Origin: an uncultured Gemmatimonadales bacterium
GTDB taxonomy: Bacteria > Gemmatimonadota > Gemmatimonadetes > Longimicrobiales > Gaopeijiaceae
Direction: 5' to 3'
NCBI GenBank assembly: GCA_937919655.1
Contig: CALFPJ010000004.1
Span: 36,086 to 100,085 of the forward strand
DNA length: 64,000 nucleotides
Of this stretch, positions 18,093 through 26,567 are shown one piece after another; position 1 is the stretch's first letter; every line of letters starts with the position of its first letter. A program made the position numbers and the translations under genes. The notes beneath the pieces were generated by a model that saw only the letters and a list, made by a program, of their open reading frames with translations, searched no databases and had not been told where the DNA came from.

Positions 18093-19661
18093 CTACAGTA
18101 CACGATCAATCACCACCAACGCGATCCCGATCATTGCCCCGAGCACGTAGCCGAGGCGCACGATCAAGACGAGCTCCCGATCTGTAACTTTGCGGACGAG
18201 TTCCTCTAGGCGTTCCATAGGGAAGTTGAGCACCTTGTCTTCCACTCGGCGGGCCACATTGATCTGTTGGACTACCGCGGGCACCTGAGTTTCGAGCCAC
18301 CCCCAAATAGGTTCGCCGAGGGCTGCCTCGATGCGGGCCGGGCCATTCTCTGGAAGCCATCGGGCGGGCATGCCGATTGGGCGATCGAGGAGACTGCGCA
18401 CCAGCTTTCGTACACCCGCTTTTGCTGCGCCGCGGGCTGTCTCCGTGCGAGCGGCCGCCACCAACATGTCTGCGATCCGATCCGCAGGCACACGATCGAG
18501 CACGTCACCCCATGTGCGCGCGCCCGCTTTCTCCAGCCCGGAGTGCAGCTTCTCAGCCAGGAAGTCGCGAGAGCCGGGGTCCCGGGCCATTCCCACGACC
18601 CAGCTGCCCAGGGTCGCTCGGGTGTCCACGACGCTCGCGTCCTCCGGATTGCCCAGCACCGCGGAAACCGGCCGCCTCAGGAAGTCCACGATCGCTTCGT
18701 TGACCCCACGGGCGATCGCCTCTTGAACGGCAGGGTCTCGTAGGATCTCTGAAAGACGCTCCGCCCCCTCACGCTCGATCGTGTTGAGGACCTTCTCCAC
18801 GGTGTCCTCCGTCATGACCAGGCGGGCGACAAAACGCTGGTGGAACTTCAAGTCACTCAGGAAGCGCTGGAAAAGGTCGTGCAGCGTCGCTTCAAAGCGA
18901 GCGCGGGCCGTCTCGTCTTCGAGTAGTCGCCCAAGGCGCTGAGCGGCAAGTGGCAAATACCCTGCGATCGCCTTTTCCACCGAGCCGACTAAGCCGAGGG
19001 GCAGAACTTCTTCGAACGTTCTCCCCGGGGCCAGGAGTCGCTCAGAAGCGCGACTGAGGTAGTCGTCTACCGCGGCCGTGAAGTCATCACTCTCGACCGC
19101 GTTCTGCAGCCAGTCCTGAACTGCCGCCTCGACTGCCTCGCCGCGTGCGGGCGTCAGTATGCCGCCGATGGGTTCGTCCCGGATCGCCTCGACGAGATCC
19201 AACGCACGCCGGCCCATCGACTCATCGAAGCTGTCCGAGACGAGATACTCATCAAGGTTGAGCATACCCTTGTCGATGCCTTCGTCGATGAGCTCTTCGA
19301 CATTCTCCATGACGCTGGCAGGGATCAGCTCCCTGAGAGAACCGCGGTCGGTACGGAGGGCGCCGTCGAGGAATCCAGACAGTCGTTCGTCGAACGCCTT
19401 GCGGAAGGTCGCGTCGGTGAATGTCTCCGTAAGGTCCTCTTGAGTCAGCAACCGATCTCCGACCGTGCGGCCGATTGCGGCAGCCAGCCGAGGTTGGTTC
19501 TTGGGGATCGCACCTTGCAAGAACCCAATGCGCCACCTGTTGAACAACTTGGGTGACTTGTACGGGTGGAAGAGCATCCAAATGGCGATGCTGTTGGTTA
19601 ATCCACCGGCGAGGGCTCCGAAGCCGATCTTGAGGGCTGCCGCGAATAGCTCTTCGTTCAC
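18093..19661 (-). CDS. DUF445-family membrane protein
   Basis: 522 residues. N-terminal helix with the family signature GALAGGLTNSIAIWMLFHPY, a long helical cytoplasmic or periplasmic middle, and a C-terminal transmembrane segment (LGYVLGAMIGIALVVI). DUF445 proteins (YjiN/YheB type) are conserved integral membrane proteins of unknown role. Its length is at the upper end of the family. Leftward and alone; the gap of about 36 bases from the lipoprotein gene could allow readthrough from the upstream operon. Confidence 0.85.
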   Translation of the reverse strand: MNEELFAAALKIGFGALAGGLTNSIAIWMLFHPYKSPKLFNRWRIGFLQGAIPKNQPRLAAAIGRTVGDRLLTQEDLTETFTDATFRKAFDERLSGFLDGALRTDRGSLRELIPASVMENVEELIDEGIDKGMLNLDEYLVSDSFDESMGRRALDLVEAIRDEPIGGILTPARGEAVEAAVQDWLQNAVESDDFTAAVDDYLSRASERLLAPGRTFEEVLPLGLVGSVEKAIAGYLPLAAQRLGRLLEDETARARFEATLHDLFQRFLSDLKFHQRFVARLVMTEDTVEKVLNTIEREGAERLSEILRDPAVQEAIARGVNEAIVDFLRRPVSAVLGNPEDASVVDTRATLGSWVVGMARDPGSRDFLAEKLHSGLEKAGARTWGDVLDRVPADRIADMLVAAARTETARGAAKAGVRKLVRSLLDRPIGMPARWLPENGPARIEAALGEPIWGWLETQVPAVVQQINVARRVEDKVLNFPMERLEELVRKVTDRELVLIVRLGYVLGAMIGIALVVIDRVL

Positions 19662-19697
19662 CAGTAGATCTCCGTGCGTACCTGGTGGCCCCCCATG

Positions 19698-20672
19698 CTA
19701 CCGCCTTTCGTGGGTGAAGAGGCCGCTGACCGGAAACGTCCGCCCTTCGATGAGAAAAGTACCAGAAACCTCGAATAGCGCCCGGACTGGGAGAACAGGC
19801 CCTTCGCCATCACCCGGCGTGACCTGGGCCGAGCGGACTTCAAGAATGCCCTGAACGTTTCCGTCAGGAGATGACACCGTCCACGATACCGGCACGTCAC
19901 GCCGGGCAGGCTGGAAGGCGCTTGTTTCCGTCCAGTCCACGATTAGTTCGGGCCACTGAAGGTCCCGAAAATCGAGGCGGGCCCATCCAAGGTAGGGGGG
20001 CGCAGACTCGGGATCGTGTTCCGCAGTCCCCTCCAATACGACCTGGAGGGAGTCACCCGACGTCAAGAACGCCCAGTCCCCTCCAGGAGGAGATTCGGCA
20101 GACGAACCTCGTGCCATGTCGAGTACCAGTCCTCCGATCCGCCGTTCGGAGAGGTATAGTGAGCCCTCCAATAACTGGAGCACCTCGCCCTTCGGCCCAG
20201 CCCACTGGGCGAGCACGTTTCCTAGCCCCACCTCGAGATTCCGCGGACCGTCGTCAAAGATGATTCCGTCCACGGCATCTCCTTCTCGGACGACGAACCG
20301 GAGGTCGTTATGGGGAAGGACGCGGGCGGGGGACCGGGTGGGGGGTGTTTCCCATCGCTCTGAAAAAAACGCCTCCCACACTCCGCTGCGACTCAGCCAA
20401 CCCCTGGCCTCTCGGACCACCGTTCCTGGGCGCGTTGTTGTCATGAGGAGCCACGGCACCAGGAAGGAGCTGTCTCTCCCTACCGTCGTGAATACAAAAT
20501 TCCGTTCGTAGGATCGGCCAGGAAAGTTTCGATTGGCGGAGGGCGGCGGCGTCCCCGCTGGCTGCAGGTCCGCACGGGGCTCCCCCTCACCACATGCCGC
20601 CAGAACGGCGAGTGCCGCCAGCGGTCCCAGAGCCATCATGCGGCGCGCCCGGCTCCATCGGGTGTTGCTCAC
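19698..20672 (-). CDS. Lipoprotein of unknown function (lipocalin/AttH-like beta-rich)
   Basis: 324 residues from a GTG at 20672 whose GTGA overlaps the upstream TGA by 4 bases; an ATG 15 bases further upstream is possible. A twin-Arg-containing signal ends in the lipobox LAAC. The mature part is beta-rich with repeated Trp/Asp/Gly patterns, reminiscent of lipocalin-like AttH/CrtC folds, but I cannot assign a family. Third gene of a coupled operon with SIMPL and DUF1499 proteins. Confidence 0.6.
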   Translation of the reverse strand: MSNTRWSRARRMMALGPLAALAVLAACGEGEPRADLQPAGTPPPSANRNFPGRSYERNFVFTTVGRDSSFLVPWLLMTTTRPGTVVREARGWLSRSGVWEAFFSERWETPPTRSPARVLPHNDLRFVVREGDAVDGIIFDDGPRNLEVGLGNVLAQWAGPKGEVLQLLEGSLYLSERRIGGLVLDMARGSSAESPPGGDWAFLTSGDSLQVVLEGTAEHDPESAPPYLGWARLDFRDLQWPELIVDWTETSAFQPARRDVPVSWTVSSPDGNVQGILEVRSAQVTPGDGEGPVLPVRALFEVSGTFLIEGRTFPVSGLFTHERR

Positions 20673-21100
20673 GAGGTCGGGGTCCATGTCGGAGAAAGTG
20701 TCGGGTCCAAAATCTCGCCGGGCTTGACCTCGAGTGCTTGGTCTAGGCTCCTACAGAGAATCCCGATCTTGCGGGCGTTCCGCCCCAGGTCCGGCCGTCG
20801 ATCGCGCGCGGCGCCCGTGACGTCCACCCGCGTCTGGGCGTTGGCATCGAGACCGACGGTGATGCGGACATCATCTGAGAGCCGCCAAAGCATCGTCGTA
20901 CACGACACGTCGATGATTCCCGACTCATCGTTCGACGCAGTGATCTGCCAACCGCGGACCGCACCTCCGGCTACTTTCAGCGCGCAGGTCCACACACGCT
21001 CGAAGGGGATCGCGTATGTGCGGCCGCGAAGGCGTCGGTCCTGGGACGACGGGTCGGTGGCGGCCTCATACCGCGCAAGCCCACTCAAGACTGAACTCAA
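20669..21100 (-). CDS. DUF1499-family protein
   Basis: 143 residues matching the DUF1499 pattern: a W/Ix-I segment (GWQITASNDESGIIDV), then a beta strand with SDDVRI, and the ending R(S)xxRxxxxDLGRNARKI. Function unknown; it often neighbours envelope or stress genes. Start and stop each overlap neighbours by 4 bases (ATGA and GTGA), so it is translated with the SIMPL gene upstream and the lipoprotein downstream. Confidence 0.75.
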   Translation of the reverse strand: MSSVLSGLARYEAATDPSSQDRRLRGRTYAIPFERVWTCALKVAGGAVRGWQITASNDESGIIDVSCTTMLWRLSDDVRITVGLDANAQTRVDVTGAARDRRPDLGRNARKIGILCRSLDQALEVKPGEILDPTLSPTWTPTS

Positions 21101-21897
21101 AGCGCAGCGCGCTCCGGCCCAAGCGCAAACTTTATGGTGACGCTGGCGCGCACTGTCTGATCGTCGGCCTCGATGGGTGTTGCCGCGAAGGACCGGGCCT
21201 GCGCCATCTCCAACATGGGCCCCCCGCGCGACTGGCCACCCCCACGCACCTCGACCGGCGGGCCCAACTCGTACCCGAGGGCTGCAGCCATAACTTCCGC
21301 CTGAGCCTTGGCATGTGCGACCGCGGCCGCGAGCGCTGCCCTCTTTGCTTCCTCGGTATCGGCTGTACCGAACGAGAGGCTGGATACACGGTTAGCTCCT
21401 GCGACGATGGCGGCGTCCAACAGGCGTCCGACGAGGTCGACATCGGAAATCGTCACCCGGATGTTGTTCGAGGCCGTGTACCCGGAGATCTCAGCCGGGC
21501 GGTTGTCTTCCGGCCGGTTGCAGTCGGGGCGCAGGGAGTACCCGAAGGTCTCGATCACCATGCCCGGGAGGTTGGCCGCGCGGACCGCTGCGAATACCCG
21601 ATCCATGAGGTCAGCATTGGCGCCGGCTGCATCGGCGGCGCCGATGCTGCGGGTCTCGACAGCAAAAGACACCAAGGCCATGTCGGCTGCGACGACGACC
21701 GAACCGGAACCCGACACTTCGATGAAGCCAGGCTCCGCCATAGGCGACATGGTCTGCATCGCTGAAGCGCCCTGCTCGTGGGCCACTTCGTACATGTGTA
21801 TGCGGGCTATCCCGTCATTTGCCGGCGGTTGAGCCCCCGCGGGGCCGCCTCCGCACGCGGCGAAGACAACGAGTGTGGGAAGGATGTGTCGCATCAT
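21097..21897 (-). CDS. SIMPL/DUF541-domain exported protein
   Basis: 266 residues from the ATGATG at 21897; the longer open frame upstream lacks a signal peptide. The N-terminus is a lipoprotein or secretory signal (VVFAACGGG). The DUF541 domain runs from about residue 57 (FIEVSGSGSVVVAADMA) through FGYSLRP and the YTASNNIRVTISDVDLVG segment to the C-terminal VRASVTIKFAL. SIMPL proteins (BP26-like) form periplasmic oligomers and are linked to oxidative or envelope stress. First gene of a three-gene coupled operon. Confidence 0.85.
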   Translation of the reverse strand: MMRHILPTLVVFAACGGGPAGAQPPANDGIARIHMYEVAHEQGASAMQTMSPMAEPGFIEVSGSGSVVVAADMALVSFAVETRSIGAADAAGANADLMDRVFAAVRAANLPGMVIETFGYSLRPDCNRPEDNRPAEISGYTASNNIRVTISDVDLVGRLLDAAIVAGANRVSSLSFGTADTEEAKRAALAAAVAHAKAQAEVMAAALGYELGPPVEVRGGGQSRGGPMLEMAQARSFAATPIEADDQTVRASVTIKFALGPERAAL

Positions 21898-22003
21898 TAT
21901 CTCGATTGCCGTTGAGTGACTGTCGGCGTAATGAGGCGGTGTTCGCCGCCCCGAATGTCGATGCCTGGTTACGTGAGGCCTACACCGCTCATTCACCGAG
22001 CCT

Positions 22004-22009
22004 TATAGT
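22004..22009 (+). promoter_or_regulatory. Candidate -10 element for the nucleotidyltransferase gene
   Basis: TATAGT lies 39 bases before the ATG at 22048, in the divergent region shared with the SIMPL operon. The -35 position (TACACC) is poor. Confidence 0.3.
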
Positions 22010-22047
22010 GTGGCGTCGTCGCCTCACCCTCGCTACGCCCTGAGCCC

Positions 22048-23064
22048 ATGAAAGCCGTCATGCCTTTGGCCGGAAAAGGTACCCGCCTCCGGCCACACAC
22101 ACTCCATACACCCAAAGCCCTGATGAGGGTCGCGGGCAAGCCCGTCCTCAGTTTCCTTCTCGATGATTTGATCGCCCTGGGCGTCGATGAGATGGTCTTC
22201 ATTGTGGGGTATCTTCGCGATGAGGTCGAGGCGTGGATCCGAGCGGAGTATCCGAACCTTCGGGGCCACTACGTGGTGCAAGAAATTCAAGACGGCACCG
22301 CAGGGGCTATCGCGCTGGCCGAGCCGTTTATTGACGAAGAGGTATTGATCGTCTTCCCGGACGCGGTGCTGGAGGTCGACTACGGGCTCATTGCCACGCT
22401 CGACGACGGGCACGCGGGTGTGATATGGGCCAAAGAGGTTGAGGACTATCAGCGCTACGGCGTGATCGTGACGGATGAGGCGGGTGACATGGCGCGCATC
22501 ATTGAAAAGCCGTCAGAGCCCATCTCGAAGCTGGCCAACATCGGCATGTACTACATCCGGGACCACGAACTACTGTTCGAAGGCGTGCGACATACACTTG
22601 CGGCAGACCCGGGGGCAGGGGGGGAGTTCTTCCTGACCGATGCCTTCCAGTACATGGTCGACCATGGCGCCAAGTTGCTGCCGGCACCGGTGAGAGGCTG
22701 GTGGGACGCTGGAAAGCCCGAGACACTACTAGACACCAACGCGCACCTCATTGAGCGCGACCTTGGCGGGATCGATGCCACTGCCTCCGTTGAGGGCGCT
22801 GAGATTGTGGAACCCGTGCGGATCGAAGCCGGCGCCATCGTGCTCGGTGGGTCGATTGGCCCGCACGTGACGATCGAGTCGGGGGCACGCGTGGAAGGCT
22901 CTCAACTCCGAAACGCGATCATAGGGGCGGGCGCCAAGGTTGTGAACTGCGACTTAGGGGATTCGTTGGTCGGTGCCGGGAGTACGGTACAAAATTGTAC
23001 AGGCTCGATCTCTGTGACGGATTTCTCGACGATCGTTGGCGGCGAACGATCGCCGAGACTCTAA
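22048..23064 (+). CDS. Sugar-1-phosphate nucleotidyltransferase with left-handed beta-helix
   Basis: 338 residues. The nucleotide-binding loop near the N-terminus (PLAGKGTRLRPHTLHTPKAL) is the RmlA/GalU-type GxGTRxxPxTxxxPK signature. The catalytic core ends near residue 235 (WWDAGKPETLLDTN). The last 95 residues carry hexapeptide-like repeats (EAGAIVLGGSIGPHVTIESGA). This makes NDP-sugars, probably dTDP- or UDP-glucose, for envelope polysaccharide. No other sugar gene adjoins, so the product sugar is undetermined. It is convergent with the peptidase downstream, the stops overlapping by 4 bases. Confidence 0.88.
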   Translation: MKAVMPLAGKGTRLRPHTLHTPKALMRVAGKPVLSFLLDDLIALGVDEMVFIVGYLRDEVEAWIRAEYPNLRGHYVVQEIQDGTAGAIALAEPFIDEEVLIVFPDAVLEVDYGLIATLDDGHAGVIWAKEVEDYQRYGVIVTDEAGDMARIIEKPSEPISKLANIGMYYIRDHELLFEGVRHTLAADPGAGGEFFLTDAFQYMVDHGAKLLPAPVRGWWDAGKPETLLDTNAHLIERDLGGIDATASVEGAEIVEPVRIEAGAIVLGGSIGPHVTIESGARVEGSQLRNAIIGAGAKVVNCDLGDSLVGAGSTVQNCTGSISVTDFSTIVGGERSPRL

Positions 23065-24287
23065 CTGAGGGTGTCGAGAAGCATGAGCGTCAGCAGCGCT
23101 CGTTCGACACCGAGCACGCCCTGGCTGTTTTCGTACCACTCGTCGAGCGTGTGCATACGCCCCATGACTCCGCCGGCTCCCAGAGTGATGGAGGGAATAC
23201 CAAGCGCCATGGGCACATTGGCGTCGGTGGACGAGGCCACCAGTTCGGGTGCGTAGCCGAGTCCTGACGTTGCCGCGACCGCGGCACGTACCAGCGCTTC
23301 GTCGGGCGAGGTCGTCCCCCCTGGCCTCTGTCCCAGGTCTTCGATTTCCAGACCCATCGCAGCCGAGCCGTGCAGGCGCTTGGTGTTCTCGTCTTCCACC
23401 GCCCGCGCCAGCTGTTCACGTACGGTTTGGTCCAGGGATTCGAGTCGCTCCTCTGAGAGGCTTCGAACCTCCATCTCGAGCCAAGCCTTCTCGGGGATCG
23501 CGTTGATGCTGGTGCCCCCGCCCATCCGTCCGACGGTGATGGTCGCATCACCATCTAATTCGATTCCACCGAAATGAGCGACGGCCCCCGCCAGCGCGTG
23601 CAGCGGGTTGGCCGTGCCCCAATCCGCCCATGAATGGCCACCCGGGCCCGTGGCGCTGACTCGGTATCGCCGAGACCCGACCGCTTGGTTCACAATGCTT
23701 TGGTGGCCGGCGCCGTCCAGAGAAACGAACCCTGCCGCTTCCCTGCCAACTCCGCCATCGCCGAACAGATGGCGGACTCCGCGTAGATTTCCGACGCCTT
23801 CCTCGCCTACGGTAGCCACGAACAGGAGGGAGCGACTCCACGAAATGCCGGAATAAGACATCGCCCGCGCCAATGCCAGTAGGACGGCGAGCCCACGTCC
23901 GTCGTCTCCGATTCCTGGCCCCAACAGGCGGTCTCCGTCGCGTGTGACGCGTACGTCGGTCCCGGGCGGGAAGACCGTGTCGAGGTGTGCGCTCACAATC
24001 ACAGGGCGGTCGCCCCTCCCCGGTGGAGCCAGCCATCCGCACACGTTGCCCACCGCGTCTGTTTCGATATCGACGAGGCCGCTCCGCTTCATCAATTCGG
24101 CCATCAGAAGGCCCCTGGCGGCTTCTCCAAACGGGGGTGCCTCGATTTCGGTGAGTGCGATCTGCTCCGCGAGCGTGCGCTCGTCGGTGCCGCGTATCTC
24201 TGCCCGGGCGGAGGTGAAGACCTCCCCAGAAGCGACCACGCTCGCGGCCCGCTCGGTCGACGGATCTTGGATTGGCGGAGGAGACAT
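23061..24287 (-). CDS. M20-family zinc metallopeptidase (PepT/ArgE-like)
   Basis: 408 residues. Metal and catalytic residues are in the expected order: SAHLDT (first His and catalytic Asp), GIGDDGRG (bridging Asp), GEEGVGN (general-base Glu pair), a mid Asp in SLDGAGH, and a C-terminal MHTLDEW His. The dimerisation lid domain begins near GPGGHSWADWGTANP. It resembles the peptidase T / PepT-like subgroup. Cytosolic, no signal peptide. Substrate unknown. Confidence 0.87.
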   Translation of the reverse strand: MSPPPIQDPSTERAASVVASGEVFTSARAEIRGTDERTLAEQIALTEIEAPPFGEAARGLLMAELMKRSGLVDIETDAVGNVCGWLAPPGRGDRPVIVSAHLDTVFPPGTDVRVTRDGDRLLGPGIGDDGRGLAVLLALARAMSYSGISWSRSLLFVATVGEEGVGNLRGVRHLFGDGGVGREAAGFVSLDGAGHQSIVNQAVGSRRYRVSATGPGGHSWADWGTANPLHALAGAVAHFGGIELDGDATITVGRMGGGTSINAIPEKAWLEMEVRSLSEERLESLDQTVREQLARAVEDENTKRLHGSAAMGLEIEDLGQRPGGTTSPDEALVRAAVAATSGLGYAPELVASSTDANVPMALGIPSITLGAGGVMGRMHTLDEWYENSQGVLGVERALLTLMLLDTLS

Positions 24288-24502
24288 TTGAGGCCGTGTT
24301 CGAGAGCGGGGGTCGCCGAGTTGCGAGGTTTGCCAGACGTCTGCCTACGAATGTAACGACCATCTACGGCGAACTTCCGCCGGGTGGTGTTGGGGAGCGC
24401 GGCCCCGAGGAGACATTGTCAGGGGATGCAGGCGAGGCCCGTTTCCGTCAACTTCAAGGTGTAAACAAGGGTCTGCGCTGGCCTCGGGTACCGATTTTAC
24501 TC

Positions 24503-24519
24503 TGAAGTGAGCCACTTCA
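24503..24519. promoter_or_regulatory. Interrupted palindrome before the LeuA-like gene
   Basis: TGAAGTG-AGC-CACTTCA, 7-bp perfect arms with a 3-base spacer, lies 4 bases before an AAGGAG ribosome site. It could be a repressor operator or an RNA hairpin controlling translation. Confidence 0.4.
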
Positions 24520-24532
24520 ACAAAAGGAGTGA

Positions 24533-25768
24533 GTGTTGAAAGAGAAGGACCTCATTTACGATTGGAACCAGTCAGAGACGAACTTCGACTGGTCGAAGGT
24601 CGGAGAGATTCAGCTGGACGACGAAACGCTGCGCGACGGTCTGCAAAATCCGTCGGTTATCGATCCTTCGATCGAGGACAAGATCCGGCTTTTGCATCTA
24701 ATGGATCATCTCGGCATCCACACTGCTGACATCGGCTTACCCGGTGCCGGCCCTAGAGCGGTTGCTGCCGTCACGGCCCTGGCCCGCGAGATCATCGACT
24801 CCGGCCTCTCGATCTCGGCCAACTGCGCGGCCCGCACCATGCTTGCTGACGTCCGCCCGATTGCTGAGATTAGCCAGGCGGTGGGACTTCCGATCGAAGC
24901 GTGCACCTTCATAGGTAGCTCGCCGATCCGACAGTACGCAGAGGGGTGGACCCTTGAGAAGATGCTGCGAACCTCTGAGGAATCGGTCACTTTCGCCATC
25001 AAAGAAGGATTGTCGGTGATGATGGTCACGGAGGACACGACGCGTGCCCGCCCAGAAGACCTAAAGGCTCTTTACGGTGCCGCGATTGAGTGGGGCGCCA
25101 AGCGGCTCTGTGTATCGGACACCGTAGGGCATGCGACGCCTGAGGGCGCTCGAGCCGTAGTTCGTTTCGTGGTCGAGGAGATCGTGAAACCCTCGGGCGA
25201 AGACGTCAGCGTGGACTGGCATGGCCATCGTGATCGAGGTTTTGGACTCGCCAACACCTTGGCCGCGATCGAGGCCGGCGCGACGCGGGTGCATGGAACG
25301 GCGCTCGGAATCGGCGAGCGCAGCGGAAATACGGAAATGGACCTGCTCTTGGTCAATCTCAAATTGTTGGGGGTTCACGATGCTGACCTCACGGTGTTGC
25401 CTGAATACTGCGGGCTAGCCGCCAGCGCCTGTGGGCTCCCGCTCGGGCACTCGTATCCTGTTTTTGGTGAAGATGCATTCCGTACAGGAACAGGCGTCCA
25501 CGCAGCGGCGATCGTTAAAGCCGAGGCCAAGGGGGACGCGTGGCTGGCAGACCGAATCTACTCGGGCATTCCTGCGTCGATGGTCGGTCGGAAGCAACGC
25601 ATCGAAGTCGGCCCCATGTCAGGCTTGTCGAACGTGAAATACTGGCTCAGGGAACGAGGACTCGACCCCGACGACCAAGCATTGTGCGGTCGCATCTTCG
25701 ACGCGGCGAAGCGCAGCGATCACACACTTACCGAAAGTGAGATCCTGTTTATCTGCCAGACACCGTAA
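24533..25768 (+). CDS. DRE-TIM metallolyase family (2-isopropylmalate/homocitrate synthase-like)
   Basis: 411 residues from the GTG at 24533; a TTG at 24536 has better spacing from AAGGAG (24524-24529) and may be the real start. The TIM-barrel family motif appears as DETLRDGLQNPSV; classical LeuA reads DTTLRDGEQ. The metal-binding HxH is WHGHRDRG, followed by the GIGERSGNTEMD signature. The C-terminal LeuA allosteric domain is absent, so leucine feedback inhibition is not expected. Candidates are 2-isopropylmalate, citramalate or homocitrate synthase; the substrate cannot be fixed from motifs. It lies 24 bases before phoB. Confidence 0.75.
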   Translation: MLKEKDLIYDWNQSETNFDWSKVGEIQLDDETLRDGLQNPSVIDPSIEDKIRLLHLMDHLGIHTADIGLPGAGPRAVAAVTALAREIIDSGLSISANCAARTMLADVRPIAEISQAVGLPIEACTFIGSSPIRQYAEGWTLEKMLRTSEESVTFAIKEGLSVMMVTEDTTRARPEDLKALYGAAIEWGAKRLCVSDTVGHATPEGARAVVRFVVEEIVKPSGEDVSVDWHGHRDRGFGLANTLAAIEAGATRVHGTALGIGERSGNTEMDLLLVNLKLLGVHDADLTVLPEYCGLAASACGLPLGHSYPVFGEDAFRTGTGVHAAAIVKAEAKGDAWLADRIYSGIPASMVGRKQRIEVGPMSGLSNVKYWLRERGLDPDDQALCGRIFDAAKRSDHTLTESEILFICQTP

Positions 25769-25792
25769 TGCACGCGGCGAGTGGTACAGGTA

Positions 25793-26530
25793 ATGGAAGC
25801 CGATAGTCGGGTTAAGCCCTCCCAACGTGTTCTTGTTGTGGAGGACGAGCCGGATATCGCTGCCCTGATTGCCTATCAATTGACACGCGAGGGGTTCCGC
25901 GTGGAGACCGCCGGCACCGGCCCAGAGGCGCTCAAGGCCGTCTCTCGTGATATTCCGGACCTCATCGTGCTCGACCGTATGCTCCCCGGCATCAGCGGAG
26001 ACGGGGTCCTCCAACGCCTCAGGGCGGAGGTCTCCACGGCGACCGTTCCCGTGCTGGTCCTTACGGCCAAACGTGAGCAGGAAGACCGTATCGAGGGGTT
26101 GGAGTTGGGGGCCGATGATTACCTGACCAAACCGTTCAGCCCGCGCGAGTTGGTGTTGCGGGTGAAGGCGATCCTGCGTCGTGCCTCTGAGGCGCCGAGC
26201 AGCGGGGGTGAGCGCATTGTTCGAGCGGGCCCGATCCGGCTTGACGTTGCATCGCATCACGCTTCGTTGAAAGACGTCGAATTGGACCTGACGCCGACCG
26301 AGTTTCGCCTTTTGCGAGCCCTAATTGAGCGCCGCGGACGCACCCAGAGTCGTAAGCAACTGCTTGAGAGCGCGTGGGATATCGAGGCATCCGTGTCCGA
26401 TCGGCTGCACACGCGGACGGTAGACATGCACGTCCGTCGGTTGCGCGCGAAGCTAGGCGAAGTCGGCGTGTGGATTCAGACGATTCGAGGCTTCGGGTAC
26501 AGGTTGAAGGTGCCCGAGGGCGTCGAATAG
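25793..26530 (+). CDS. phoB: Phosphate regulon response regulator PhoB
   Basis: 245 residues from the ATG at 25793; a GTG 12 bases upstream is possible. Receiver domain with the acidic pair in VVEDEPD, the phospho-acceptor Asp in IVLDRMLPG, Thr in LTAK and Lys in YLTKPFSP. A C-terminal OmpR/PhoB winged helix follows, with the recognition helix near RTVDMHVRRLRAKLG. Directly followed by phoR and then pstSCAB-phoU, so it is the phosphate regulator. A close paralogue lies at 41634-42383. Confidence 0.92.
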   Translation: MEADSRVKPSQRVLVVEDEPDIAALIAYQLTREGFRVETAGTGPEALKAVSRDIPDLIVLDRMLPGISGDGVLQRLRAEVSTATVPVLVLTAKREQEDRIEGLELGADDYLTKPFSPRELVLRVKAILRRASEAPSSGGERIVRAGPIRLDVASHHASLKDVELDLTPTEFRLLRALIERRGRTQSRKQLLESAWDIEASVSDRLHTRTVDMHVRRLRAKLGEVGVWIQTIRGFGYRLKVPEGVE

Positions 26531-26567
26531 CGGTGGCCGTGCGCCCGCCCTCAGGCTGAGTCTGACG

